Below are positions 1-8,726 of a DNA stretch of 64,000 nucleotides, piece by piece (the stretch's first letter is position 1; each line of letters starts with the position of its first letter). The position numbers and the translations under genes are program-made. Under the pieces are notes generated by a model. That model was given only the letters and a program-made list of their open reading frames with translations. It was not told the origin of the DNA and searched no databases. Where the stretch lies: positions 1 to 64,000 of the forward strand of contig DATCJY010000011.1 of assembly GCA_036562565.1 (NCBI GenBank), in the 5' to 3' direction. This stretch comes from DATCJY01 sp036562565 (lineage in GTDB: Bacteria > Bacteroidota > Bacteroidia > Flavobacteriales_D > Sanyastnellaceae).

Positions 1-69
1 CAGCGCATGTTGATGGAAGAATACCTTACACTTGCACCCAAAAGTGTGCAGCTCATTCAGCTGTATTAA
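1..69 (+). CDS. C-terminal fragment of an unidentified protein
   Basis: An open frame enters from the left edge and ends at a TAA at 67-69, giving 22 C-terminal residues that finish in VQLIQLY. The frame lies 20 bp upstream of the next gene on the same strand, so it may be co-transcribed with it. The fragment is too short to assign a family; it is called coding only because the frame is open to the edge and is followed closely by a co-directional gene. Confidence 0.4.
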   Translation, partial: QRMLMEEYLTLAPKSVQLIQLY

Positions 70-89
70 TAGTTTAGTAGAAGATTCAG

Positions 90-533
90 ATGGAGAAATA
101 TATCTGGGTAATTGTATCTTTTTTAGCAGGAGCTTTCCTCCCCATTCAAGCAGGTATTAATGCCAAACTTGGCAAAGCCGCAAGCAGTCCGGCAGTTGCC
201 TCATTGCTGTCATTCTTTGTCGGCCTCATGGCACTGATTGTATATGTACTGGTGACACAGCAGAACTATTCACTCAAGGGATTGAAAGAAGCACCTGCCT
301 ATACATGGACAGGGGGGCTTATCGGAGCATTTTATGTAACAATTATTATCCTAGCCTTTCCGAGAATAGGTCCGGGATTGACTTTTGGCCTTGTAATAGC
401 AGGACAATTGTTGCTCTCCATAATCATGGAGCACTACCAACTGCTCGGAGCGCACCATCACCCCGTGAACATTGCTCGCGTAATAGGCATGTTGCTTATC
501 GTAGCCGGTGTGGTATTGATTAAACGGAATTAA
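90..533 (+). CDS. DMT superfamily small transporter, YdcZ/DUF606 type
   Basis: The 147-aa protein is almost entirely hydrophobic, with about five predicted membrane segments starting right at the N-terminus (IWVIVSFLAGAFLPIQAGIN). The early PIQAGIN motif, the central FVGLMALIVYVL helix and the closing helix before KRN fit the YdcZ family, half-size members of the drug/metabolite transporter superfamily that sit in the inner membrane and probably work as dimers or pairs. The length matches the usual 140-150 aa of the family. The ATG start is 20 bp after the preceding stop. The substrate cannot be inferred. The gene ends 14 bp from the convergent acetyltransferase gene. Confidence 0.8.
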   Translation: MEKYIWVIVSFLAGAFLPIQAGINAKLGKAASSPAVASLLSFFVGLMALIVYVLVTQQNYSLKGLKEAPAYTWTGGLIGAFYVTIIILAFPRIGPGLTFGLVIAGQLLLSIIMEHYQLLGAHHHPVNIARVIGMLLIVAGVVLIKRN

Positions 534-547
534 ATTTCAACATTGAA

Positions 548-1021
548 TTATTCCGGTTTATCGGAATTTAATTCCTTGCGGAAGCAGACACTCTTTTCAT
601 CTCCTTTGTATGGACCGTAATTGGGGATGATGGTGTAATTGCAATTTTTGTAAAGCGCAATTGCCTCAGGCTGCATCAATCCGGTTTCAAGAATGCAGGC
701 ACTATAATTCAGCTCCAAGGTCCAGCGCTCAAGTTCTTGCAACACCATCTGAGCAAGTCCTTTACCTCGGTAGGCGGGCAACACATACATGCGCTTTACC
801 TCCATTGCTTCTGAGTCATAATGCTTGATGGCTCCACAACCTACAGGAATATTGTTGTAATCAATTACCACTGCATGCTTGATCCCATCGAGTTTATTGA
901 ATTGCATGTAGAATGCATTGGACTCACCATTGCGCACACTGAGCTCCTCATCCAACTCTGTTACAAGCAGACGAAAATGTTCATTGGTAGTATCGGTGCG
1001 ATGAAGTCTTAGCATACACAA
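548..1021 (-). CDS. GNAT family N-acetyltransferase
   Basis: This 157-aa protein carries the GNAT core: a strand with GCGAIK, then MEVKRMYVLPAYRGKGLA. The last part is the acetyl-CoA pyrophosphate-binding motif (R/Q-x-x-G-x-G/A). It is followed by the typical late motif ETGLMQPEAIALYKNCNY. Members transfer an acetyl group from acetyl-CoA to an amine; the acceptor is not predictable here. Two starts are possible, Met1 (1021) and Met3 (1015). It is convergent with the small DMT transporter and lies 20 bp downstream of the barrel protein's stop on the same strand, with no clear terminator in between. Confidence 0.85.
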   Translation of the reverse strand: MCMLRLHRTDTTNEHFRLLVTELDEELSVRNGESNAFYMQFNKLDGIKHAVVIDYNNIPVGCGAIKHYDSEAMEVKRMYVLPAYRGKGLAQMVLQELERWTLELNYSACILETGLMQPEAIALYKNCNYTIIPNYGPYKGDEKSVCFRKELNSDKPE

Positions 1022-1041
1022 GTAAAGCTGCGAGCATTAAT

Positions 1042-3453
1042 TTATTTTACACGGTTATTGAGGTCTTCCGCTCCTGTTTTGCGCTCTCTTGCCTTGATGT
1101 TTTGATTTCCGAAGTTGTAAGAGAAGTTGACACGCAGCTGACGGCTTTCCCAACCACCACGGTTTACAGCATAGAGTTGAGACATCTCAGATTCACTGGT
1201 CCATCGGTTGGTATAGAGCACATCACTGAGAGCTATGCGCAAAGATGCTCTGTCGTTCCAGAACATTTTCTTGGCACCAATGTCTAGGCTTCCCATAGGC
1301 TTGGTAACAAATGTCCCTCCCCACACCGATGGTCCTGAATACCATCCTGAAACTTCCACACTGAATTTTTTGGGCAAGGTGAATGAGCTTTGTCCGTAGA
1401 AACTATAACTCATCACGCGCACATCGATATCGTTGTAATCGGCCTTCACGCGTTTCGTTCCCGTATTGATGTTCACAAACAGGCTCCACCATTGTTTGAT
1501 GGGGATAGGAGCGCTGAAGTTGATACCCATAACTTCTTCAAAACCGAGGTTGCGCTGCATGAGGTAGGAAGCAGAGTCGTTAGCAACATCCATCACGCTT
1601 GCAAATACATCTTTTGTAAGGCTGTAGTTAAGGGAAGTATTGAACCTGTATTTGTAAGTATGTGTCAACTCCACTACATGACCAAACTGCGGTTGAAGGA
1701 ATGGGTTACCTTTCATATAGCTCAACTCATCGAGGCGGAACTCAAACGGGTTCAAATCCTGATAAGATGGACGGTCGATTCTGCGGCTAAAAGTGAGCGC
1801 CCATTGGTTCAACTCGTTTTGCATATAGGTGATGGCACCGCTAGGGAAAAGGTTAATGTAATCGCGCTTCACGTTACGGTCTTGCTCGTTGCTTAGCTTG
1901 GTATAACTCTCCAAACTTCCTGCACTCACGGTTTGCTCTGCACGCAACCCCACCTGCACGCCCAATTTGTTGAAGCGTCTGCTATAGTTTGCATATAAGG
2001 CGTTGATATTTTCTTTATAGGTAAAACTATTGCTGAGTAAAGTATCCAACACATCCACACCGGAAATGATGTTGTAACGGTCAAGCGTATTGGATGTTTC
2101 TACATAACTGGACTTGAATCCAATGCCCAACTTACCACCCCAAGCCTTTTGTTCATAATCACCTTTCACGCTCACAAAGTCGATATCATTAGGAGTGATG
2201 AAACGATAATCTCTATTGAGCTTGTTGGCATCGCTTCGGTAGGTATAAGCGTTGGGCTGATAAGTATTGGTACGAATGCGATACACTCCATAGTCGGCAT
2301 CAAAGAGGAAGGTTTTGCCGGATGTATCACTGTATTGATAATTGAGATTACCTCTCACGTTGTTGCGTTGTGTGGAGGTTGCGGTCTTGGAGTTGAGCCA
2401 TGACACAATCTCATTGGAGTTGCGGCCGAAAATCTCGGTGTTGCTGTCACCTTCCCAGTTGAGGTCGGAGTAGTTGCCGCTTACTACAATACCAATTGTG
2501 TTCCTGTCATTGATATAATGGTCTGCCCCCACTTTGTAGTTGTGGAAACCATTGTTACCAATGTGCTTTGACTCCTGGTTATAGCGGGTAGAGTCTTGGT
2601 ATCTGTCAAGGTTTTGAAAGCTCCAGAATTTTTCTTGGTTCATGCTGTATGAACCGAACAGGTTCCATTTCATGGTGCGGTGGTTGATGTTGAAGCTGCC
2701 ATTGTATTTCGAATAGCGCATCACACCATAACCTAACTGCACGCTGCCGTTGGTACCGAAGTTTTTGTTCTTTTTCAATTTGATGTTGATGATACCGGCT
2801 GAACCGGCTGCATCGTATTTGGCGCTGGGGTTTGTAATGATCTCGATGCTTTCGATATCGCTGCTTGGCACGCTCTTGAGGTAAGCCTTTAGGGCATCAC
2901 CACTCAAAGGAGAGAGCTTGCCATCGATATAAACGACCACACCGCTTCGACCTTTTACACTGATGTTCTCGTTGTTATCGAGCATGATGCCCGGAGCCTT
3001 GCGCAAGACCTCCATTGCATTCAAGCCCATTGCATTCACGGTGCCCTCCACGTTGAAGATGGTCTTCTCCGCCTGCACTTCCACAAGCGGTTTTTTATAA
3101 ACCACTTCCACTTCTGCCAGCTCATTACTCAAGGGTTTCATTTCAATGGTGGCCACCACGAACTCCTCTCCTTCTTTTATGCTGAAAGCAGTTGTGACCT
3201 GATCGGTGAAACCGATGAGATTGGCCCGGACGAAATATGAACCCGCAGCAACACCAACCATTTCGAACATTCCCTCTTTATCGGTGATTTCCGTTTTGAC
3301 AATGCTGCTATCGGCTGCGGCAAGCAGCACCACATTGACAAACTCCTGCGGAACCTGTGCACGGTCCACGACTTTGCCCTTGATGGTGGTGGGGGTCTGT
3401 GCCCACGACATGCCGGTGACCCAAACTAGGATGAGGGAAATGAAGAATCTCAT
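1042..3453 (-). CDS. TonB-dependent receptor-like outer-membrane beta-barrel protein
   Basis: The frame is open from 3489, but the Met at 3453 is preferred because it directly begins a signal peptide (MRFFISLILVWVTGMSWAQ), giving about 803 aa. After it come a carboxypeptidase-regulatory-like beta-sandwich (KGKVVDRAQVPQEFVNVVLL, roughly residues 20-100) and a plug-like domain (NAMEVLRKAPGIML, VVVYIDGK). A long region of alternating aromatic beta strands ends in LRVNFSYNFG, as in the Bacteroidota 'outer membrane beta-barrel' (OMP_b-brl_3) family. The protein probably sits in the outer membrane and imports or binds a ligand via TonB. No SusD partner is adjacent, so a polysaccharide locus is unlikely. 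The ligand is unknown. Confidence 0.85.
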   Translation of the reverse strand: MRFFISLILVWVTGMSWAQTPTTIKGKVVDRAQVPQEFVNVVLLAAADSSIVKTEITDKEGMFEMVGVAAGSYFVRANLIGFTDQVTTAFSIKEGEEFVVATIEMKPLSNELAEVEVVYKKPLVEVQAEKTIFNVEGTVNAMGLNAMEVLRKAPGIMLDNNENISVKGRSGVVVYIDGKLSPLSGDALKAYLKSVPSSDIESIEIITNPSAKYDAAGSAGIINIKLKKNKNFGTNGSVQLGYGVMRYSKYNGSFNINHRTMKWNLFGSYSMNQEKFWSFQNLDRYQDSTRYNQESKHIGNNGFHNYKVGADHYINDRNTIGIVVSGNYSDLNWEGDSNTEIFGRNSNEIVSWLNSKTATSTQRNNVRGNLNYQYSDTSGKTFLFDADYGVYRIRTNTYQPNAYTYRSDANKLNRDYRFITPNDIDFVSVKGDYEQKAWGGKLGIGFKSSYVETSNTLDRYNIISGVDVLDTLLSNSFTYKENINALYANYSRRFNKLGVQVGLRAEQTVSAGSLESYTKLSNEQDRNVKRDYINLFPSGAITYMQNELNQWALTFSRRIDRPSYQDLNPFEFRLDELSYMKGNPFLQPQFGHVVELTHTYKYRFNTSLNYSLTKDVFASVMDVANDSASYLMQRNLGFEEVMGINFSAPIPIKQWWSLFVNINTGTKRVKADYNDIDVRVMSYSFYGQSSFTLPKKFSVEVSGWYSGPSVWGGTFVTKPMGSLDIGAKKMFWNDRASLRIALSDVLYTNRWTSESEMSQLYAVNRGGWESRQLRVNFSYNFGNQNIKARERKTGAEDLNNRVK

Positions 3454-3647
3454 GGTGCGCTCTAAGTAGTTGAATAAATGTGCGCACAAAACTATAAGCG
3501 TGTATTAAGAGGAGAAGAGAAGGTTTTATAAACGGCAGGGATGTCACACAAAAGGACAAATAGCTATAGCGGTGACATCGCAATCGATATCATCAATTTG
3601 CACTCCATACGCATCAATGCCTTTAGTAACGTCCCTATAATTGTACG

Positions 3648-3764
3648 TCAACATTTGCCTAAGACAATCCAAAGGATGATAAATACCACCACGGTGCCAA
3701 GACAGCCCCCACCCAATTTTTTCGCGCCATAGCCGGCCAACAGTCCACGGAAAAGTTTATTCAT
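3648..3764 (-). CDS. Small 38-aa glycine-rich single-pass membrane protein
   Basis: A 38-codon frame runs from ATG at 3762-3764 to TGA at 3648-3650. It encodes a basic, amphipathic N-terminus (MNKLFRGLLAGYGAKKLG), a GGGC hinge and one hydrophobic segment (TVVVFIILWIVLG). The layout Lys/Arg-rich head, glycine hinge, membrane helix looks like a real single-pass inner-membrane peptide. I recall similar short 'LFRGL.AG.GAKKLGGGC' proteins in Bacteroidota genomes, but could not check this here. It sits in an otherwise gene-free 394-bp gap, between the terminator of the T9SS gene and the barrel gene, all on the minus strand. Function unknown. Confidence 0.6.
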   Translation of the reverse strand: MNKLFRGLLAGYGAKKLGGGCLGTVVVFIILWIVLGKC

Positions 3765-3827
3765 GCGAACGAATGTATAGGCCATCAAAGGATTGAGTTT
3801 TATATCATTTCAATGTATGTGGCGGTA

Positions 3828-3860
3828 TAAAAAAAGAGACGCACCAACAGTGCGCCTCTT
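3828..3860 (-). terminator. Rho-independent terminator of the type A T9SS gene
   Basis: A hairpin with arms 3834-3844 and 3850-3860 (loop caaca, one mismatch) is followed on the minus strand by a T-run (the A-run at 3828-3835). It begins 24 bp after the stop codon of the secreted protein gene. Confidence 0.75.
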
Positions 3861-3883
3861 ATATCACTAACATTCTATCGAGA

Positions 3884-6631
3884 TTACAATTTGATGATCC
3901 GTTTTCTTATCACCGCGCCATCTACTCCTTCGAACTCTAACACATAGGTACCCGATGCAAGATGTACCATGTTGTATTGGTTATCGCCATTGCCGGTCGG
4001 CACAGCTATTAGCATTCCCAATGCGTTGACTACTTTGGACAGCCGATAATCAGTGTTGGACCAATACACCACATCATTTGCAGGATTGGGATAGATACCA
4101 AGATTTACAATTGATAGCTCCACAACATTGGTTGGAATGACAATGGTGTTTAAAGCAGTGTTGGTGATAATCGCTTCGTTGTTATCAAACACAATCTCAG
4201 CTATGTTTTCAATCACAGTGCCTGGAGCAAGGTCGGGTTGCTGCTTGATTTTGAAACGCACAAAACCTTTTGACAGTTCTTCATCTTGTTCTGCACCGAG
4301 CAGCTGTATATCCTCAAACCGGAAAGTGGCTATGTTGTCCACCACTTGCAACACAAAGTCATGTGACCAGGCGATGGGTTGCAAGGATTGGATATCTAAC
4401 AAATTAGTGATCTCATCGGTGATTACAACGGTTGTAGCCGGTGCATTACCGATGTTCTGAAAGTTGATGGTGTATTCCAAATCGGAGTTGGGATCAATGA
4501 ATCCTTCATCACCAAAACCAGTGTGAGTGAGTTTATCATTGGGATCGTAGGCACAAATAATGACACTAGTAATTGAATCCGTATCCACCACATCACTCAT
4601 TACTCCCGGAGAAATGTTATAATACACCGCTGCGAGGTGATGTGTCTCCTCACCGAACTCTTGTTCTCCTGGATTGATTAAATGGAGATGAACGTTGTAT
4701 AGTTCATTATACCCCAAAGTTGGAACTTCGAAGGTGTAAACATTGCCGTCTGTTGCGAGAGGAGTAGATGAATAATTCACAACATACAATGAATCAATTG
4801 CCACTACCAGTGTTCCACCGGGATAATAGAAACTATGATTGAAAACCGACACCTGCACATTGGAAATACTGTTACACAACATGGTGATACCCGATATCGA
4901 CACATCTACGTCAACCGCTTGATTGTTTGTCGGCTTTATACCGAAATACAAATATTGCGCATAGCCTGACCAACTGCTTTCATCCAAACTAATGGTTGCC
5001 GGAGTGGTCAATTGCCAGTTAGTAGATTCTATATTGACTGAGAAATCCGACACCTCAGTTGTAGTAAGAAAGCTACCATTCATAGACGTATAAAAGGTAC
5101 CGGCATCGGTATCCACCGGGAACATCGGTACGGTGTTCTCACCTTCATCAAACAGTCCGTTATCATTCGCATCATGAAACACGGTAACATAAACTGCATT
5201 GGTAGGTAGCTGCACCAAGAGCGAATCGCTGAGTGCACATCCAAGAGATCCGGTTATATCGGCATTAAATGAAAACCATGTATCCTCAGTGATAGGCAAT
5301 ACGTGTGTATTGAGTAAATTGGGATTTGCTACAAGAGTATCAGGACTCCAATGATAGTGGATATTAATAGGATAAGGGCTTACACTTTGTATGTAGGCAG
5401 AAATGAGATTTGATCCTTCAGGCTCATATACAAAACCATCGCTAAGTGTAATTGTGAGTGGATTAGCAATTAGTATCAAATCAGCGCTTGTCGTAACTGA
5501 GCAACCGGCCGGATTGGTATAGGTATATTGAATAGTTCCTTCACTTGCATCACCCACATGCATCATGGCATGCATCATGGACTCATTAGAAATTTCAAAA
5601 TCATCCGATGACCAAGAGAACTGATTGAATTCCGAGTTGGTATAATCATAAGAATTCATTTCGCTTGTACCGGCATTGAAAGAAAGACCACTATAGAAGA
5701 CGTACCCATTGTCCATGCCTAAATAATCTGTTATTGTAATGGTCCATGTTCCATTTATGGGGCAACCAATGAAGTTACAAAAGCTTTGTGCAGGCAAATA
5801 ATCACCGGCAGGAATGGTCATTACAGTATTCGCCAGCTGGTTCATTTGGTATGGCGCATCCATTGTCCAGTAATAATCGTAGCCCACGCCCGGTTCTAGC
5901 ATGAAAGGCGGGATATCATCTATTGGCTCTCCCAAATAAGTTGACGCAAGTCCATTGGGATACTGTAAAAGACTAACTGATGTACCATTGGGACAAGTAA
6001 TGCGTATCCCCAAATCACCACCATAGGAGTGCTCTATATTGAGCAATACATATTCTAGGTCATTACAATCGGTAATATACTCTTGGGTAATTCCTGCAAT
6101 CTCTATGTCAATCTCGTAAGAAAATCCTGCTCCATCAGGCAAGAAAGCTCCCGGACCGGGATAAGCCGTGGATGGATCAACCGTGGTAACAAGTCCGCTA
6201 ACATTCATATCAACGAGTCCATCATCATCCACACAGGCGACATACACATCTTCTAGCCATGGGTTGGGATAACTTAGAAATGCAACGGGCATATCAAGGT
6301 CAATGTCCACATGGCAACCTTCTGATGATAAAACGCGAGCAGATACTTGTACCAGACACGACCAGCTATACGACAACGTGAATGAACCGCTAACCATCGT
6401 CTGCTCCAACAGACCATTGACGTACCACTCGACATTCTGAACAGTTCCGGGAATGACAACATCCTCACAATTGAATACAATGGCACTGCCTACGCATTGC
6501 TGATAGTAACCATCATGGGTGGAGGAAAAGCCTGTTGCTACAATTGTTCCGCTGCCTTCTTCACAAGGAGTCTGAGAAAAAGAAGTTGCAAATGCAAGGA
6601 GGAATATGAAAAGAGAAAGTGATGATTTCAT
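3884..6631 (-). CDS. Secreted protein with P-like domain, repeat domain and type A T9SS sorting signal
   Basis: This 915-aa protein starts with a signal peptide (MKSSLSLFIFLLAFATSFSQ). Residues ~185-325 resemble the proprotein-convertase P domain (HSYGGDLGIRITCPNGTSVSL ... CPINGTWTITITDYLG). Residues ~690-830 (AYDPNDKLTHTGFGDEGFI ... GFVRFKIKQ ... AEIVFDNNEAIITN) match the conserved repeat domain common in Bacteroidota surface proteins (DUF11/DUF7619-like). The last ~75 residues (LGIYPNPANDVVYW ... GTYVLEFEG ... RKRIIKL) are a type A C-terminal sorting domain for type IX secretion. It is therefore expected at or beyond the cell surface. No peptidase active site was recognised, so it may be structural or adhesive. 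Confidence 0.85.
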   Translation of the reverse strand: MKSSLSLFIFLLAFATSFSQTPCEEGSGTIVATGFSSTHDGYYQQCVGSAIVFNCEDVVIPGTVQNVEWYVNGLLEQTMVSGSFTLSYSWSCLVQVSARVLSSEGCHVDIDLDMPVAFLSYPNPWLEDVYVACVDDDGLVDMNVSGLVTTVDPSTAYPGPGAFLPDGAGFSYEIDIEIAGITQEYITDCNDLEYVLLNIEHSYGGDLGIRITCPNGTSVSLLQYPNGLASTYLGEPIDDIPPFMLEPGVGYDYYWTMDAPYQMNQLANTVMTIPAGDYLPAQSFCNFIGCPINGTWTITITDYLGMDNGYVFYSGLSFNAGTSEMNSYDYTNSEFNQFSWSSDDFEISNESMMHAMMHVGDASEGTIQYTYTNPAGCSVTTSADLILIANPLTITLSDGFVYEPEGSNLISAYIQSVSPYPINIHYHWSPDTLVANPNLLNTHVLPITEDTWFSFNADITGSLGCALSDSLLVQLPTNAVYVTVFHDANDNGLFDEGENTVPMFPVDTDAGTFYTSMNGSFLTTTEVSDFSVNIESTNWQLTTPATISLDESSWSGYAQYLYFGIKPTNNQAVDVDVSISGITMLCNSISNVQVSVFNHSFYYPGGTLVVAIDSLYVVNYSSTPLATDGNVYTFEVPTLGYNELYNVHLHLINPGEQEFGEETHHLAAVYYNISPGVMSDVVDTDSITSVIICAYDPNDKLTHTGFGDEGFIDPNSDLEYTINFQNIGNAPATTVVITDEITNLLDIQSLQPIAWSHDFVLQVVDNIATFRFEDIQLLGAEQDEELSKGFVRFKIKQQPDLAPGTVIENIAEIVFDNNEAIITNTALNTIVIPTNVVELSIVNLGIYPNPANDVVYWSNTDYRLSKVVNALGMLIAVPTGNGDNQYNMVHLASGTYVLEFEGVDGAVIRKRIIKL

Positions 6632-6850
6632 CGTTTAGATTGGATTAAGGAATATAAGCATGGATTACTGCAATTAAAGCAATGACATGATTATCAAAGG
6701 CATGGTTGCCTTCCGGGACAAAATCACACAATGGCGTGAGGTTTTGGAAACGTCACCACCAGTAAAAAAACAAACAAATGATTTGAAGGGATGCATTAAC
6801 CCGAGACTCTACAGAATCTCCCGTCAACCACTAACACCAACCCAATAACA

Positions 6851-7642
6851 TTAGCCAACCAACAACCCCGCCATTTCCACCTGCATCTTCTTTGCTTCTT
6901 TGTAAGCTGCCTCGGCAAAGTCTTTACCGTTGGATGCATAGAGGATGCTGCGCGATGCGTTCACCAGCAGCCCGCAGTCTTTTGTCATGCCGTATTTGGC
7001 CACCTCAGCTAGACTGCCACCTTGAGCGCCCACACCGGGCACTAGCAAGAAGTGGTTAGGAACAATTTTGCGCACATCGGCAAGCATTTCCGGGCGTGTA
7101 GCCCCTACAACGTACATCGTGTTCTCATCGGTACCCCACTGCGATGATGTGCGCAACACCCGTTCAAACATGCGCTCATTGCCCGATGGTTGCAGTTCAA
7201 AGTCATCGGCACCGGGATTGCTCGTGAGGGCCAACACTATGGCCCATTTGCCTGCTGTTTGTAGGAAAGGCTTTACGGAGTCACTGCCCATATAAGGCGC
7301 CACAGTGACGCTGTCAAAGTTGTAAGTTTCAAAGAAAGTTTTGGCATAATAGCCCGATGTATTGCCAATGTCGCCACGCTTGGCATCGGCAATGGTGAAG
7401 TGATTGTGGCCGATATAGTCCACGGTCTTCTCTAGGATATCCCACCCCTCCTTACCAAGGCATTCATAGAAAGCGATATTGGGCTTGTAGGCCACACACA
7501 CATCGCGCGTAGCATCGATGATGGCCTTGTTGAAGTCCAGCAAGCTCACTCCTGCCGGAATCTTAGTAGGGTCGCTGTCAAGTCCCACGCAGAGAAAAGA
7601 TTTGCGCTCGTTGATATGAGAAATGAGGGTCTTTCTATCCAT
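6851..7642 (-). CDS. pyrF: Orotidine-5'-phosphate decarboxylase
   Basis: The 263-aa enzyme catalyses the last step of UMP synthesis, decarboxylating OMP in the cytoplasm. The signature DAKRGDIGNTSGYYAKTFF (around residue 86) contains the catalytic D-x-K-R-x-D set. FLCVGLDSDP near the N-terminus and FLLVPGVGAQGG near the C-terminus complete the phosphate-binding barrel. The length and the GNTS motif fit the longer type 2 PyrF subfamily rather than the ~230-aa E. coli type. The gene is monocistronic-looking: upstream is a 300-bp gap shared divergently with etfB. Confidence 0.95.
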   Translation of the reverse strand: MDRKTLISHINERKSFLCVGLDSDPTKIPAGVSLLDFNKAIIDATRDVCVAYKPNIAFYECLGKEGWDILEKTVDYIGHNHFTIADAKRGDIGNTSGYYAKTFFETYNFDSVTVAPYMGSDSVKPFLQTAGKWAIVLALTSNPGADDFELQPSGNERMFERVLRTSSQWGTDENTMYVVGATRPEMLADVRKIVPNHFLLVPGVGAQGGSLAEVAKYGMTKDCGLLVNASRSILYASNGKDFAEAAYKEAKKMQVEMAGLLVG

Positions 7643-7800
7643 GGCGCAAATATTGGGCGGCTGTGTGGTTTGTCAACGATATTGTGCCTACGAACTTTTT
7701 TCGGAGCATGTGCATTGAGCCCTTAGCCCTTAGCACCTAATGCATTGTAGAATGTACAACCCTGACGAAAATCAGCTTTTTCGCTCGTTCTCTTGAGCAA

Positions 7801-7870
7801 TAGCCAAAGGCCGTCAGCCAACGGCTAAAGGTTAAGAGCCAATGATTAAAGACCAAAAGCCAAAGGCTTA
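7801..7870. repeat. Degenerate array of ten 7-bp units
   Basis: The 70 bp read in phase as ten heptamers: tagccaa, aggccgt, cagccaa, cggctaa, aggttaa, gagccaa, tgattaa, agaccaa, aagccaa, aggctta. Most units fit NRRYYAA. A shorter in-style run (gagccct, tagccct, tagcacc) lies just upstream around 7718-7738. The array sits in the divergent pyrF/etfB gap, about 40 bp upstream of the likely etfB -7 box. The gap also holds the inverted repeat TTGTA-gaatg-TACAA (7745-7759). The rest of 7643-7948 shows no gene. Confidence 0.55.
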
Positions 7871-7948
7871 TAAATCCCAAAACGCGGCACCCAATACCTC
7901 GAATTCGTATTATTTTCGCGACCCGATAATTACAAAAACTCAATTTTG

Positions 7949-8689
7949 ATGAAAATACTCGTTTGCATCAGCAAAGCACCGGATACAACATCCAAGATAG
8001 CTTTTACTGATAACAATACCAAGTTTGACGAGAACGGTGTTCAGTTCATCGTCAATCCTTATGATGAATGGTACGCACTGGTGCGTGCCCTTGAGTTGAA
8101 AGAAGCGCAAGGCGGCAGCGTTACGATTCTTTCAGTAGGTGGAGCAGATTACGAACCGGTTATCCGCAAGGCTTTGGCCATTGGTGCAGACGATGCGGTG
8201 CGCATCGATGCTGCGGAAAGCGATTCGCTCTACGTAGCAAAGCAAATAGCGAACTACGCGAAAGACAAAGGATTTGACCTTATCTTCTGCGGTAAAGAAA
8301 CCATCAACTTCAACGGTTCTGTTGTTCCGGGTATGGTTGCAGAATTGTTGGATCTTCCTTATGTAGCACTAGCTACCAAGTTGGAGCTCTCCGGCAATAC
8401 CGCTACCGTAACACGTGAGATTCCCGGTGGTGAAGAGATATTGGAAGTAAATACACCGTTTGTTTTGAGTGCTGCAAAAGGCATGGCTGAGCAACGCATT
8501 CCAAACATGCGCGGAATCATGGCGGCACGCACCAAGCCATTGGCTGTAGAAGCCGCTGCCAGCGCATCAGCATCTACAGAGGTAAAAGGCTATAGCCTAC
8601 CACCTGCTAAGAGCGGTTGCAAATATATCGACCCTGAAAACGCAGGCGACCTCATCCGTTTGCTTCACGAAGAGGCGAAGGTTATCTAA
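7949..8689 (+). CDS. etfB: Electron transfer flavoprotein beta subunit
   Basis: The 246-aa protein begins at ATG 7949; a TTG codon immediately before it is also in frame but unlikely to be used. MKILVCISKAPDTTSKIAF, NPYDEWYALVRALEL, and DLIFCGKETINFNGSVVPGMVAELLDLPY are characteristic of the ETF beta subunit, which binds AMP and pairs with EtfA to carry electrons from acyl-CoA and other dehydrogenases to the quinone pool. Spacing to etfA is 37 bp on the same strand and a strong terminator follows etfA, so the two form a transcription unit. A possible -7 box TATTTTCG lies at 7911-7918. Confidence 0.93.
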   Translation: MKILVCISKAPDTTSKIAFTDNNTKFDENGVQFIVNPYDEWYALVRALELKEAQGGSVTILSVGGADYEPVIRKALAIGADDAVRIDAAESDSLYVAKQIANYAKDKGFDLIFCGKETINFNGSVVPGMVAELLDLPYVALATKLELSGNTATVTREIPGGEEILEVNTPFVLSAAKGMAEQRIPNMRGIMAARTKPLAVEAAASASASTEVKGYSLPPAKSGCKYIDPENAGDLIRLLHEEAKVI

Positions 8690-8726
8690 TCCAACTTCAT
8701 CACAAATCATTTAAAAAGAAAACACA

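Noticed and set aside
6687..6848. 53-aa plus-strand frame between the T9SS gene and pyrF
   Set aside because: No motif, no plausible start context, neighbours are on the other strand; composition looks random.
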